From positions 3,658,001-3,722,000 of the forward strand of contig NC_014963.1 of assembly GCF_000179915.2 (NCBI RefSeq): 64,000 nt of DNA, given 5' to 3'. This document shows, in pieces, positions 24,832 to 33,654 of the stretch (positions are counted from its first letter, which is position 1; every line of letters begins with the position of its first letter). This stretch comes from Terriglobus saanensis SP1PR4 (GTDB taxonomy: Bacteria > Acidobacteriota > Terriglobia > Terriglobales > Acidobacteriaceae). Both the position numbers and the translations under genes were made by a program. Under the pieces are notes generated by a model. That model made no database searches and was not told where the DNA came from. It was given only the letters and a program-made list of their open reading frames with translations.

Positions 24832-24919
24832 TTAACTTTCAAGCCAACGGACCGCGATGTCATGGGCCACTTGACCAAGATCGAAGTAGGTCAAATGTCG
24901 CTGCTCATTGAAGGGGAAA
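24832..24919 (-). pseudogene. possible 3' remnant of a lost gene
   Basis: Downstream of the DHH gene the minus strand reads FPFNEQRHLTYFDLGQVAHD and then IAVRWLES before a stop at 24832. It is protein-like in composition but has no start of its own, since the open frame merges into the DHH gene in another frame. It may be the tail of a deleted gene. Family not recognised. The rest of the 24691-24919 gap holds no gene I can support. Confidence 0.25.
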
Positions 24920-25915
24920 TTAGCGCCCCTGTAACTCCGCCAGCACCTCTGCCGCCGCCACGCGCGCTTTGGCCAGACCATCCGCGTCTGGCGGAAAGCT
25001 GATCGCTCCCACACGGGCGTGTCCGCCGCCGCCATAGCGCTCGCAGATCGCAGCGATGTTGATCAGAGTGTTCTCCGGCACCGTGAACCAGGGGTTTGTT
25101 CCCACGGAGATCTTCGTTCGAAAGCTCGCCTTCGTCAGACCGACCGTGTACAGCGCCTCGGGATGGAGGTAGTAGGGGATGAACTTGTTGTAGCCGTCGA
25201 TGGGTTCGTCAGCCAGGTCGAAGGAGATCACGCCGTCTTCCACGAGCCCTCGGTTGCGAATCATGCCGATCGCCCGCTTGTGCTCCGCCATCAGCGGCTC
25301 AAACTCTTGGGCGATAAAGTCCTGCTCCAGCAGCTCCGCAAAACTCATCTCCGTCAGCATGGGAATCAGACGCGGGATGAGCGTCTTGTCTTTCGCCGCT
25401 TCGATGATCATGCCCAACCGCATCGCAGGCGCGTCCATCTCCACAGCTGACCGTGCGCTCTCGTACTTGGCTCCGTCGATGAGGTTCGCCCAGTAGATCA
25501 GGTCCTTCAGACCGGAGGTGTCGAACCCGAACTTCTTCGAAGCAACGTGCGCGATAAATCCGGCGCAGGAGATGTAGTTGGGATCGAAGAACTGACGCAT
25601 CGCATGCGGTCCGTCCGTTTGCTGTGCATCGAATTGCGCGCGGTCTTCTGGAGTCAGAAACGCACTTTGATGATGGTCGAACCACCAGGTCAGCTTCGGC
25701 GAATTCCAGTATTTGAAATCGACAATCGCATTCTGATTTCCCTTGTCGACCTCAAGGAAGTCCGCAGGGTCGAACTGCGCCCCGGCCTTATGCATCAGGC
25801 CCTTGTAGCTGTACTCGTCCACACCTCCAATGCACTCACGGTGGAAGCGTGTGAAGAGGGACGCAGAACATGCGCCATCGAAGCAGTTGTTGTGAAACAG
25901 AACGCGCAGATGCAA
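24920..25915 (-). CDS. DHH/DHHA1-family phosphoesterase
   Basis: A 331-residue protein of the DHH superfamily. The N-terminal metal-binding region begins VLFHNNCFDGACSASLF and the DHH motif is in WWFDHHQSAFL. The C-terminal DHHA1 domain has the glycine-rich nucleotide-binding motif RYGGGGHARVGAISFP. Members include nano-RNases and cyclic-dinucleotide phosphodiesterases; no DHH/DHHA1 subgroup can be fixed by eye. The first motif differs from the usual HxDxDG pattern. It is cytoplasmic and lies 42 bp after the antiporter gene on the same strand. Confidence 0.85.
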   Translation of the reverse strand: MHLRVLFHNNCFDGACSASLFTRFHRECIGGVDEYSYKGLMHKAGAQFDPADFLEVDKGNQNAIVDFKYWNSPKLTWWFDHHQSAFLTPEDRAQFDAQQTDGPHAMRQFFDPNYISCAGFIAHVASKKFGFDTSGLKDLIYWANLIDGAKYESARSAVEMDAPAMRLGMIIEAAKDKTLIPRLIPMLTEMSFAELLEQDFIAQEFEPLMAEHKRAIGMIRNRGLVEDGVISFDLADEPIDGYNKFIPYYLHPEALYTVGLTKASFRTKISVGTNPWFTVPENTLINIAAICERYGGGGHARVGAISFPPDADGLAKARVAAAEVLAELQGR

Positions 25916-25957
25916 GACAGACTCCTAACGCTCAAGCATAAGCCTACGGACCGATCT

Positions 25958-27577
25958 TCAGCCAGCGTTTGTACTCGCGCTGATCGACCCGAGCCTGCTG
26001 TCCGCGAGATCGAGTTCCCTCTCCAGCATGCGCAGGGTGTCATCGGAGATGCGATCCTGGTCGCGCAGCTGAATCAGGGCCTGCCGCTCCACTTGCAGGG
26101 TCATCCTGGCCGCCTCGCGCATCGGTGGCGGATCGCTCACGACCGAAGGATCGCCGCACTCGGTCAGCCCCTCCAGGCGATGTTCGTACTGATGCAACAG
26201 GTCCTCATAGGCATGCCGTATCTGCTCGCTCTTCCCTTCGCGCGGCTGCTCCAGATAGGCAATCGCAGCCTCCAGAACGATGCGACGGGCATCGCCCTCC
26301 TCGCAATCCACGCCCTGATCACTCAAACCCAGCGCCTTGATGAGCGGAGGCAGCGTAAGGCCCTGCACCACCAACGTCACCAGGATGACGACAAACGTAA
26401 GGAATACGATAAGGTTCCGTGCGGCAAAGGGCTGCCCATTCCCCAGGACATAGGGCAGCGAACTGGCAGCGGCCAGGGCCACCACACCACGCATCCCGGT
26501 CCAACCCACCACAAAGACCTGCGCCGCAGGAGCCTTCGTATCCCCGGTGTGCAGAATTCTCGGGATAAGGGTCCTCGCTACCCATGCCCCAGGGAAGACC
26601 CAGATCATGCGCGCCGTGATCAGGATCGCAGAGAACGCCACACCGTATCCAATGAGCGCCAGATGGCTGTAGCCGCGAATGCCCGCAAGAACATAGGGAA
26701 GCTGCAGGCCGATCAGAAGGAAGACCAGACCATTCAGTAGAAATGTCAGTGCACTCCAAACCGAAACGACCTGCAATCGCGTGTCGGGGGAGAAGTATTC
26801 CGTGCTTTTGCGCGCCATGTAGAGACCGCAGGCGACGACGGCGATCACGCCCGAAGCCTTGACCGACTCCCCGGCAAGATACGCGCCGTACGGCACGATC
26901 ACAGAGATCGCAATCTCCACGGGACCATCATCCACCCAGCGTTCGAACCACGACACCACCACCGCAATCAACAGCCCGACAAGCACGCCGCCGCCCAGCA
27001 GCCAGAGCAGCCGCAGAAGCCCTTGGGTCACAGTCGGCGGCTGTCCGCGCAACAGCATGTCGATGCCGAACTCCAGCGCCAGCAGGCCAGTCGCATCGTT
27101 GACGAGGCTTTCGCCCTCCAGCACATCCACGATCCGTCGTGGCAGGCCAAGCCGCCGCGCGATGGAGGTCGCCGCCACGGCGTCCGTGGGCGAGACGATC
27201 GCCCCCAGAAGAAACCCAGCCTTCCAGTCCAGCTCCGGAATAAAGCGGTCCGCCGTTTCAGCTACCACCCAGACGGTAAACGCAACCAATCCAATGGCCA
27301 GCATGGAAATCGAAGCAATGTTCTGGCGAAACTCTCGCAAGGAGGTCTGCCATGCCGCGGCAAACAGGAGCGGTGGGAGAAAGACGAGAAACACGACATC
27401 GGGAGCCAGGGGGAAACGCGGCACTCCGGGAATAAAGCTCACCACCAGGCCCGCGATCACCAGGACAATCGGATACGAGACGTTCAACCTGCGCGCAAAG
27501 CCGGCGATGATCACCATCATGGCCAGAAGCCCTAGCAGCAGGCCCTGCACCGACTCCACCTGAAACCCCTCCGCCAT
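25958..27577 (-). CDS. CPA1-family Na+/H+ antiporter
   Basis: A 539-residue membrane antiporter with about twelve hydrophobic helices followed by a cytoplasmic C-terminal tail of about 130 residues rich in Glu/Arg. The transport core shows VSPTDAVAATSIARRLGLP and the ND motif in GESLVNDATGLLALEFG, both typical of NhaP/NHE-type exchangers. It would exchange Na+ or K+ for H+ across the inner membrane and contribute to pH homeostasis. The length is normal. It is divergent from the penicillin-acylase gene. Confidence 0.92.
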   Translation of the reverse strand: MAEGFQVESVQGLLLGLLAMMVIIAGFARRLNVSYPIVLVIAGLVVSFIPGVPRFPLAPDVVFLVFLPPLLFAAAWQTSLREFRQNIASISMLAIGLVAFTVWVVAETADRFIPELDWKAGFLLGAIVSPTDAVAATSIARRLGLPRRIVDVLEGESLVNDATGLLALEFGIDMLLRGQPPTVTQGLLRLLWLLGGGVLVGLLIAVVVSWFERWVDDGPVEIAISVIVPYGAYLAGESVKASGVIAVVACGLYMARKSTEYFSPDTRLQVVSVWSALTFLLNGLVFLLIGLQLPYVLAGIRGYSHLALIGYGVAFSAILITARMIWVFPGAWVARTLIPRILHTGDTKAPAAQVFVVGWTGMRGVVALAAASSLPYVLGNGQPFAARNLIVFLTFVVILVTLVVQGLTLPPLIKALGLSDQGVDCEEGDARRIVLEAAIAYLEQPREGKSEQIRHAYEDLLHQYEHRLEGLTECGDPSVVSDPPPMREAARMTLQVERQALIQLRDQDRISDDTLRMLERELDLADSRLGSISASTNAG

Positions 27578-27750
27578 CGTAATCGCCTCCCCATTACCCC
27601 AGGTCTATCTCTTGAAGAATCTGTGTCTATAGGTCTATGTACACTGTTGCACAGTCCAAAGCCAAGCCGTCGCGCTCGTGCAAACCAGCCTGTCCGAAGT
27701 ACTGGTAAAAAACAATTTTCGCCCTGCCAGTACGCTAGACTTGCTCAGCA

Positions 27751-30261
27751 ATGAGTACCTCAAGACCATCCCCATCCGTTCCCTCCTGGCAGCCGCCTGC
27801 GCGTCCGTTCTCGCGCACGGCATCATGGCTGCGTCGCCTCGTTTTTGTCCTCCTGGGTTTTGTTCTTTTGGTCGCTGCCTGCGTCCTGGGCGCGCGCCTG
27901 TGGTTCTCCCATGCACTGCGCGCCTCGCTTCCGGTGGTCGAAGGTTCGCTGCCGGTCGGCGGCCTCAGCGCCTCCGTGCGCGTGGAGCGGAATGAGCACG
28001 GCATCCCGCACATCACGGCGTCCACGATGGACGACCTCATCTTTGCGCAGGGCTTTACCACCGCGCAGGACCGCCTCTGGCAGATGGACGTTCTGCGCCG
28101 CCACGGAGCAGGCGAACTCGCGGCGATCTTCGGCAGCGCCCTCATCCCGCACGACCGTCTGCAGCGCTACCTGCAGATCCGTGCTGCAGCCGATCGCGCC
28201 GTCGCCAACCTCGACCCCGCTGAACACCACTGGCTGGACACTTACGCGCGGGGCGTCAACGCGCTCATCGACTCCCAAACAGGGCAGCTTCCCGCAGAGT
28301 TCCGTGTCCTCGGCTACAAACCAGCCCCGTGGACAGCGCGAGACTCCCTGCTCATCGCCCTCGTCATGGCGCAGGACCTCAGCACAAAGTTTCCCGACAA
28401 GCTGAACCGCGAAGCCGTCATGGCCAGACTTTCGCCGGAGCTACAGGCCGATCTCTACCCCGTGGGCTCGTGGCGAGACCATCCCCCCTCCGAGGGGAAG
28501 CCTGACCTTACCGTTCCCAAGGAGTTCATCGAGATCCCCCTCGACGCCTCGCAGGCCTCGCTCCGCAGCCCGGAACACACGCGCGAGTTGGCGGAAGTGG
28601 AATCCATCCTCGCGCCCTTCGTCTCGCGCTACCGTTGCGAAGACTGCACCGCCGGTTCCAATAACTGGGTCGTCGCCGGTGCGCACACCGCCTCCGGTCA
28701 TCCTTTGCTCGCGGATGACATGCACCTCGCCCTCGGCATCCCCGGTATCTGGTACGAGGCCGATCTAGAAGCCCCCAACTTCCATGCCACCGGTGTTTCT
28801 CTTCCTGGCGTCCCTTTCATCATCGTCGGCCACAACCAGCACATCGCCTGGGGCTTCACCAACAGCGGCGCGGACGTGCAGGACCTCTACGTCGAAACCG
28901 TGGACCACGACCGCTACAAGACGCCGGACGGTACATGGCTTCCACTGGAGCACGCGCACGAACTCATCCAGGTCGCCCACGGCCGGAACGTCGATCTCGA
29001 CATCACGCTCACACGGCACGGCAATGTCTCGACACCGATCCTCTCCCCGCTTTATCCCAAAGAGACGCGCCAGATCGCTCTGCGTTGGAACGTCTACGAT
29101 CCCGCTGTAATTCGTTCTCCCTTTGCGCTCGTGAACTCCGCGCAGAACTGGACTGAGTTCCTCGACGCCTTTCGCAACTTCGGCGCGCCGTCTCAGAGCG
29201 TCGTCTATGCGGACGACCAGGGCCACATCGGATACCACCTTCTCGGCAAGATCCCTCTGCGCGGCGAAGCCACACACGCCAGCGGTCTCACGCCCGTTCC
29301 CGTCACCTCCGGCACCTACGAATGGAGCGGATATATCCCCTTCGACATGCTTCCCCAGGTCTTCGATCCTCCGGGAGGCATCCTCGCCACCGCCAACTCG
29401 CGCATCACGGATGAAAACTATCCCTTCGCCATCTCTCTGGACTGGGGCATACCTTACCGCAACGAACGCATCTGGAAGGTTCTCGCCTCGAAACAGGACC
29501 TGACCCTCGACGACATGTCCGCGTTGCAGAACGACACCTTCTCTGCACTCGACCAGACCATCGCCCACCGTCTTGCCTACGCGATCGATCACGCAAAGGC
29601 ACCCTCCAAGCGACTTCGTCAGGCGGCCGATCTTCTGCGCTCCTGGGACGGCAACGTCACCATCGAATCTCCCGCACCCGCCATCGTAGCCGCTACAAAA
29701 GATGCTCTCTGGCCCATGCTCCTGGAACCTCATCTCGGGGACGCCGCCAAGCTCTACACCTGGGGAGAGAAGAGCTTCGTTCTGGAAGAACTCATCGCAC
29801 GAACACCCGCACAGTGGCTCCCCGCAGACAAGTCCGACTGGAACGAGCTTCTTACCTCCGCACTCGACAAGGGCCTGAATCAGGCCAGCGCTCCCTCGAA
29901 CCTGGAGAAGTGGCATTGGGGCGATCAGAACCGTCTCGCAGAAAATCATCCCATCTTCGGCAAGGCGGTATGGATGCGGCCCATCGTCGGACGCAACACG
30001 GGAGCACCGTCACTCCCGCTCGCAGGAGACATCTCCGCAGTGCGTTCCGTCAGCCCCGACCATGGTCCCTCGCAGCGCTTCACGGTCGACCCCTACGATC
30101 CGGAACATGCCACGATGGTGATTCCCTACGGCCAGTCCGGCAACCTCGCAAGCCCCTGGTACATGGACCAATTTCCCTCCTGGTACAGCGGCCGGCCGTT
30201 GCCGCTACCCTTCAACTTCAATGGCGCGGGTTCCCACCTGCTCACACTCACTCCCAAATGA
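27751..30261 (+). CDS. penicillin acylase-family Ntn hydrolase
   Basis: An 836-residue precursor with a membrane helix (about residues 28-48) acting as signal anchor. The alpha subunit is followed by a spacer and the beta subunit begins at S303 (TAGSNNWVVAG), the autocatalytically exposed N-terminal nucleophile. Other conserved segments are GFTTAQDRLWQMD, HPLLADDMHLAL, IPGIWYEADL and GFTNSGADVQDLYVE. Family members cleave amides such as penicillins, acyl-homoserine lactones or cyclic lipopeptides; the substrate here is unknown. TAGACT ends 10 nt before the ATG and there is no SD. Its stop overlaps the start of the next gene. Confidence 0.93.
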   Translation: MSTSRPSPSVPSWQPPARPFSRTASWLRRLVFVLLGFVLLVAACVLGARLWFSHALRASLPVVEGSLPVGGLSASVRVERNEHGIPHITASTMDDLIFAQGFTTAQDRLWQMDVLRRHGAGELAAIFGSALIPHDRLQRYLQIRAAADRAVANLDPAEHHWLDTYARGVNALIDSQTGQLPAEFRVLGYKPAPWTARDSLLIALVMAQDLSTKFPDKLNREAVMARLSPELQADLYPVGSWRDHPPSEGKPDLTVPKEFIEIPLDASQASLRSPEHTRELAEVESILAPFVSRYRCEDCTAGSNNWVVAGAHTASGHPLLADDMHLALGIPGIWYEADLEAPNFHATGVSLPGVPFIIVGHNQHIAWGFTNSGADVQDLYVETVDHDRYKTPDGTWLPLEHAHELIQVAHGRNVDLDITLTRHGNVSTPILSPLYPKETRQIALRWNVYDPAVIRSPFALVNSAQNWTEFLDAFRNFGAPSQSVVYADDQGHIGYHLLGKIPLRGEATHASGLTPVPVTSGTYEWSGYIPFDMLPQVFDPPGGILATANSRITDENYPFAISLDWGIPYRNERIWKVLASKQDLTLDDMSALQNDTFSALDQTIAHRLAYAIDHAKAPSKRLRQAADLLRSWDGNVTIESPAPAIVAATKDALWPMLLEPHLGDAAKLYTWGEKSFVLEELIARTPAQWLPADKSDWNELLTSALDKGLNQASAPSNLEKWHWGDQNRLAENHPIFGKAVWMRPIVGRNTGAPSLPLAGDISAVRSVSPDHGPSQRFTVDPYDPEHATMVIPYGQSGNLASPWYMDQFPSWYSGRPLPLPFNFNGAGSHLLTLTPK

Positions 30262-31967
30262 AGCGCCTCTCCGCCATGATGGGTGAGAACGGGCACCGCC
30301 TTCTTCTGCCGCTCGCGGCGTTGCTGGCGGTGCTCCCACTCATCCTCGGCGGGACCTCCTGCGGTCACGACTTTCCTTTCCACGTCGGCAACTGGATGGA
30401 GGCGCAGCACCAGTGGAGCCAGGGCGTTCTGCTGCCGCGATGGGACTTCGCCGCCGCATGGAACGCGGGCGAGCCACGCTTCCTCTTCTACCCGCCGCTC
30501 ACGTGGATGCTCGGCGCGGCGCTCGGCACGATCCTTCCATGGAGCGCCGTTCCCATCGTCTTTACCTGGATTGCTTTGACCCTCAGCGGTCTCACGCTCT
30601 ATCGCCTCGCCCGCGCGCACACAACCTCCAACGCCGCCCTCATCGCCGCCTGCGTCTATCTGGCGAATCCGTACATGCTTTTCGTCGCATATGAGCGCAC
30701 GGCATTCGCCGAGCTCCTCGCCGCCGCATGGATGCCGCTACTCCTCTTTGAAGCACTGCGCCCTCGCATCCGAATCGCTCCCCTCGGCATCGCGGTTGCG
30801 CTGCTCTGGCTGACCAATGCTCCCGCTGCCGTCGTCGGCTGCTACACGCTGGCGTTGATCGTCTTCCTGCGCCTCTTCTTCGAAAGAAAAGCTGGCATTC
30901 GGCCTCTGTGGTCACTCGCACTGAGAAGCAGCGCTGGCACGGCCCTGGGGCTCGCCCTCGCGGCCTTCTACATTCTTCCCGCAGCGTACGAACGCCGTTA
31001 CGTACAGATCCAGATGGCTGTCCTCGAAGGCATGCAGCCCTGGAACAACTTCCTCTTCGCCCACTCCGGCGAAGACTCGCACATTGCCGTACTTCGGCAA
31101 GCTTCTTTCGCCGCCTTGGCTATCTTCGCCGTCGCTCTGCTCTCTGCGGCATGGCTGTTGAGTACCTCTTTCTTTGCAAGCAGGAATGGGCTCAAGCGCA
31201 ACGCCCGTCCATCGCACCAAAACGTGATGCTCCTCACCATCGTCACCGTAATCGTTCTCTTCCTGCTCACCCCGCCATCCGCTCCGATCTGGCGGCACGC
31301 CCCACAACTTCTCTTTCTGCAATTTCCCTGGCGCTTCACCGCCGTGGAAGAAGCCATCGCCGCTTTTCTCTTTGCCCTGGCTCTTTCGCATCTCGGGAAA
31401 AATAAACTCGCCTCTGTAGCAGCCCTTGCACTCTCCGTCATCCTCGCCTTCACCGGAGATCATCTCTACCACCAGCCTTTCCATGACGACGACACCGTCG
31501 CGGACATTCGCTCCACTCTTCAGAACCACCAAGGCATCGACCCCACGGACGAGTACACCCCCACCGACGCGGACAACGATTCACTGGCGCATGGTAATCC
31601 AGCGTTCTGGACGAACGACAACCCCGACGCTCCGCCTTCTCCGGGCCTTCCCCGCGTTACGACGATCTCCTCGGGCGATCCCTATCTCACCTTCTATCAG
31701 GTCAAGGCGGGTCCGAAGTTTCTCATCTTGAATCTCCGCCTCTTCCATGGATGGCACCTCCTCCGCGACGGCACGGAGATCTCATTGACTCGGCCAAGGA
31801 CGGACGGACTAGCCGCCATTCCTCTCTTACCGGGCCATGACAACTCCATTGAGATCGTCTATCGCAGATCCTCCGATCAATCTTTGGGCATCGCGATTTC
31901 TATCGCCGCACTCCTGATCACAGTTCCTTTCGTTCGCCGCGAACGGGGAAGGGCATATACTTTTTAG
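30258..31967 (+). CDS. polytopic membrane protein, GT-C/PTPS-related type
   Basis: A 569-residue membrane protein starting at ATG 30258, which overlaps the acylase stop as ATGA, so the two are translationally coupled. About eleven hydrophobic helices cover residues 10-420. An Asp-containing loop follows helix 1 (CGHDFPFHVGNWMEAQHQWS), as in GT-C glycosyltransferases and the 6-pyruvoyl-tetrahydropterin-synthase-related membrane family. The C-terminal 150 residues form a beta-rich periplasmic domain (FLILNLRLFHGWHLLRDGTE) and a final helix. It may transfer sugars from lipid carriers, but the function is inferred only from the fold. Confidence 0.75.
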   Translation: MKRLSAMMGENGHRLLLPLAALLAVLPLILGGTSCGHDFPFHVGNWMEAQHQWSQGVLLPRWDFAAAWNAGEPRFLFYPPLTWMLGAALGTILPWSAVPIVFTWIALTLSGLTLYRLARAHTTSNAALIAACVYLANPYMLFVAYERTAFAELLAAAWMPLLLFEALRPRIRIAPLGIAVALLWLTNAPAAVVGCYTLALIVFLRLFFERKAGIRPLWSLALRSSAGTALGLALAAFYILPAAYERRYVQIQMAVLEGMQPWNNFLFAHSGEDSHIAVLRQASFAALAIFAVALLSAAWLLSTSFFASRNGLKRNARPSHQNVMLLTIVTVIVLFLLTPPSAPIWRHAPQLLFLQFPWRFTAVEEAIAAFLFALALSHLGKNKLASVAALALSVILAFTGDHLYHQPFHDDDTVADIRSTLQNHQGIDPTDEYTPTDADNDSLAHGNPAFWTNDNPDAPPSPGLPRVTTISSGDPYLTFYQVKAGPKFLILNLRLFHGWHLLRDGTEISLTRPRTDGLAAIPLLPGHDNSIEIVYRRSSDQSLGIAISIAALLITVPFVRRERGRAYTF

Positions 31968-31978
31968 GCAAGGTGGTT

Positions 31979-32908
31979 ATGATCGAAGTCCTCTCCTCAG
32001 TTATTGAACTTTTGAAAAGCGGCGCTGCGGCAACTGACGCGGCGCTGGAACGTCTTCTGCCTGGTTCGGAGATTGCCCCCCACTCCATCCATCGCTCCAT
32101 GCGTTACAGCGTCTTCGCGGGAGGGAAACGACTTCGTCCCATCCTCTGCATGGAAGCCGGGCGCATGGTTGCGGGCAAGCTTCCTGCCGGCATCGCGGAC
32201 CTCGGCTCCGCGCTCGAGATGCTGCATACCTATTCCTTGATCCACGACGATCTGCCTTCGTTCGATGACGACGATCTCCGCCGCGGCAAGCCCACCTCGC
32301 ATATCGTCTTCGGAGAAGCCATCGCCATCCTCACAGGCGACGCTCTGCAGACCTTCGCCTACGAGACACTGTCGCGACTCTCCTGCCCTGCGGAAGCGAC
32401 CGTTCAAATCATCCGCGAGATCGCGATTGCTACCGGAACGGGAGTAGGTCCCACGGACGGGACAGGTCTCCCCTACGGCATGATCGGCGGCCAGGTCCTC
32501 GACATCGAAGGGGAAGGCACCAAACCCACCGCCGAACAGGTCGACAGAATCCATCGCGCCAAGACCGGCGCGCTTATTACTACTTCCATCGTCACTGGGG
32601 GCATCTTCGCCGGAGCCAGCGCAGAGACGGTCGAACATCTCCGTCTCTTTGGCCAGCGCGCAGGTCTAGCCTTCCAGATCGTGGACGACGTGCTCGACAT
32701 GACGCAGAGCTCCGAAGATCTCGGCAAGACCGCAGGCAAGGACACCGCCAGCGACAAGGTCACATGGCCCGCCGTCTTCGGCATTGAAGCGTCGCTCGCC
32801 CAGGCTGACACGCTTATCGAAGAAGCCTTCGCTGAACTTGAGTCCTATGGCTCCGCCGCGGATTCTTTAAAATCCGTAGCTCGCTACCTCGTAGAACGCA
32901 AGAACTAA
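31979..32908 (+). CDS. trans-prenyl diphosphate synthase (farnesyl/geranylgeranyl)
   Basis: A 309-residue isoprenyl diphosphate synthase. The first aspartate-rich motif is LIHDDLPSFDDDDLRRGKPT and the second is FQIVDDVLDMTQS. The binding motif FAGGKRLRPIL is also present. These enzymes condense isopentenyl diphosphate with allylic diphosphates to make C15-C20 chains, feeding UppS, quinones and carotenoids. I prefer ATG 31979 over GTG 31973. The short length suggests an IspA-like C15/C20 product rather than a long-chain enzyme. Confidence 0.93.
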   Translation: MIEVLSSVIELLKSGAAATDAALERLLPGSEIAPHSIHRSMRYSVFAGGKRLRPILCMEAGRMVAGKLPAGIADLGSALEMLHTYSLIHDDLPSFDDDDLRRGKPTSHIVFGEAIAILTGDALQTFAYETLSRLSCPAEATVQIIREIAIATGTGVGPTDGTGLPYGMIGGQVLDIEGEGTKPTAEQVDRIHRAKTGALITTSIVTGGIFAGASAETVEHLRLFGQRAGLAFQIVDDVLDMTQSSEDLGKTAGKDTASDKVTWPAVFGIEASLAQADTLIEEAFAELESYGSAADSLKSVARYLVERKN

Positions 32909-32927
32909 GCCAGCGTCGTCCTCCAAT

Positions 32928-33314
32928 ATGCCCTTCACCCAAGCCGACCTCCTCCGCGCCCTGCACGACTGCTTTGATCCGCAGCTCAAGTGCAACATCG
33001 TCGACCTCGGTCTGGTCGACAGTCTCTCTTTACAGGAAGATCTCGAAGCTCCGGGACGCAACATCCCCGGCGTCCCTCAGAAATACCGTGCCACCATTAC
33101 ACTCATCCCCACCAACACGGATGAGCTCTGGCAGTCCCAGATGGCTGCGCAAATAGAAAACCGCCTCGCCGGGCTCGAAAATATCAGCACCAGCAAAGCG
33201 GCTTTTATCACAACAAAAATCTGGACTCCAGACCGTATCAGCCCTGCGGGACGCCGCACCCTCGGCCTCGACCGCCCCAAACCCAATCAGCTAGTCGAGA
33301 TCAAACTCCCGTAG
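32928..33314 (+). CDS. MIP18/DUF59-family protein (SufT/PaaD-like)
   Basis: A 128-residue cytoplasmic protein with the DUF59 beginning ALHDCFDPQLKCNIVDLGLV and strands typical of the family (YRATITLIPTNTDELWQSQM). DUF59 proteins help mature iron-sulfur clusters. The usual DPE motif reads DPQ here, and the C-terminal half differs, with WTPDRISPAGRRTLGL near the end. The start has no clear SD. Its last 24 bases overlap the convergent gene on the minus strand. Confidence 0.8.
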   Translation: MPFTQADLLRALHDCFDPQLKCNIVDLGLVDSLSLQEDLEAPGRNIPGVPQKYRATITLIPTNTDELWQSQMAAQIENRLAGLENISTSKAAFITTKIWTPDRISPAGRRTLGLDRPKPNQLVEIKLP

Positions 33315-33614
33315 CGGCTTGCCTGTATCGGGAGTCTCTTTCGCCTTTCGCAGCGCCTCGGCAAACTTCTTGTCGAAGATGTCCGCCTGGTTCTTCTGCG
33401 CGTCCAGCGACTGTTGAAAGATGGAGTCTCGCCGCGAATCCTGCTCGCGCATCGCACTCGCCGCCGTCTGCAGATCCTCGAACATGCGCTTGCGCGGCGC
33501 GGGCGTATGCGCAATCACCGACTGCGTCACAGGGTCGATGCGCAACATGCCCCCACACTCGGGGCAAGACACTTCGAACCCAATCTTGGTCTCTTGTTTC
33601 TTATGCTTACTCAT
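33291..33614 (-). CDS. small zinc-ribbon/coiled-coil protein
   Basis: A 107-residue protein. One CxxC pair is visible near the N-terminus (VSCPECGGMLRIDP), followed by a long charged helix (DSIFQQSLDAQKNQADIFDK, KFAEALRKAKE). It has no signal or membrane segment. The 3' end overlaps the DUF59 gene tail by 24 bp on the opposite strand. It precedes bshC by strand order (bshC is 40 bp upstream of the stop of nothing shared), so an operon with bshC is not supported. Function unknown. Confidence 0.65.
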   Translation of the reverse strand: MSKHKKQETKIGFEVSCPECGGMLRIDPVTQSVIAHTPAPRKRMFEDLQTAASAMREQDSRRDSIFQQSLDAQKNQADIFDKKFAEALRKAKETPDTGKPLREFDLD

Positions 33615-33654
33615 CGCCAGAGTATTTTAGCGCGCCAGCCAGGCCGGTGACTTG

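Noticed and set aside
29814-30257. Upstream open extension of the membrane protein at 30258.
   Set aside because: It overlaps the acylase gene in another frame and has basic, low-complexity sequence; the ATGA overlap at 30258 is the natural start.
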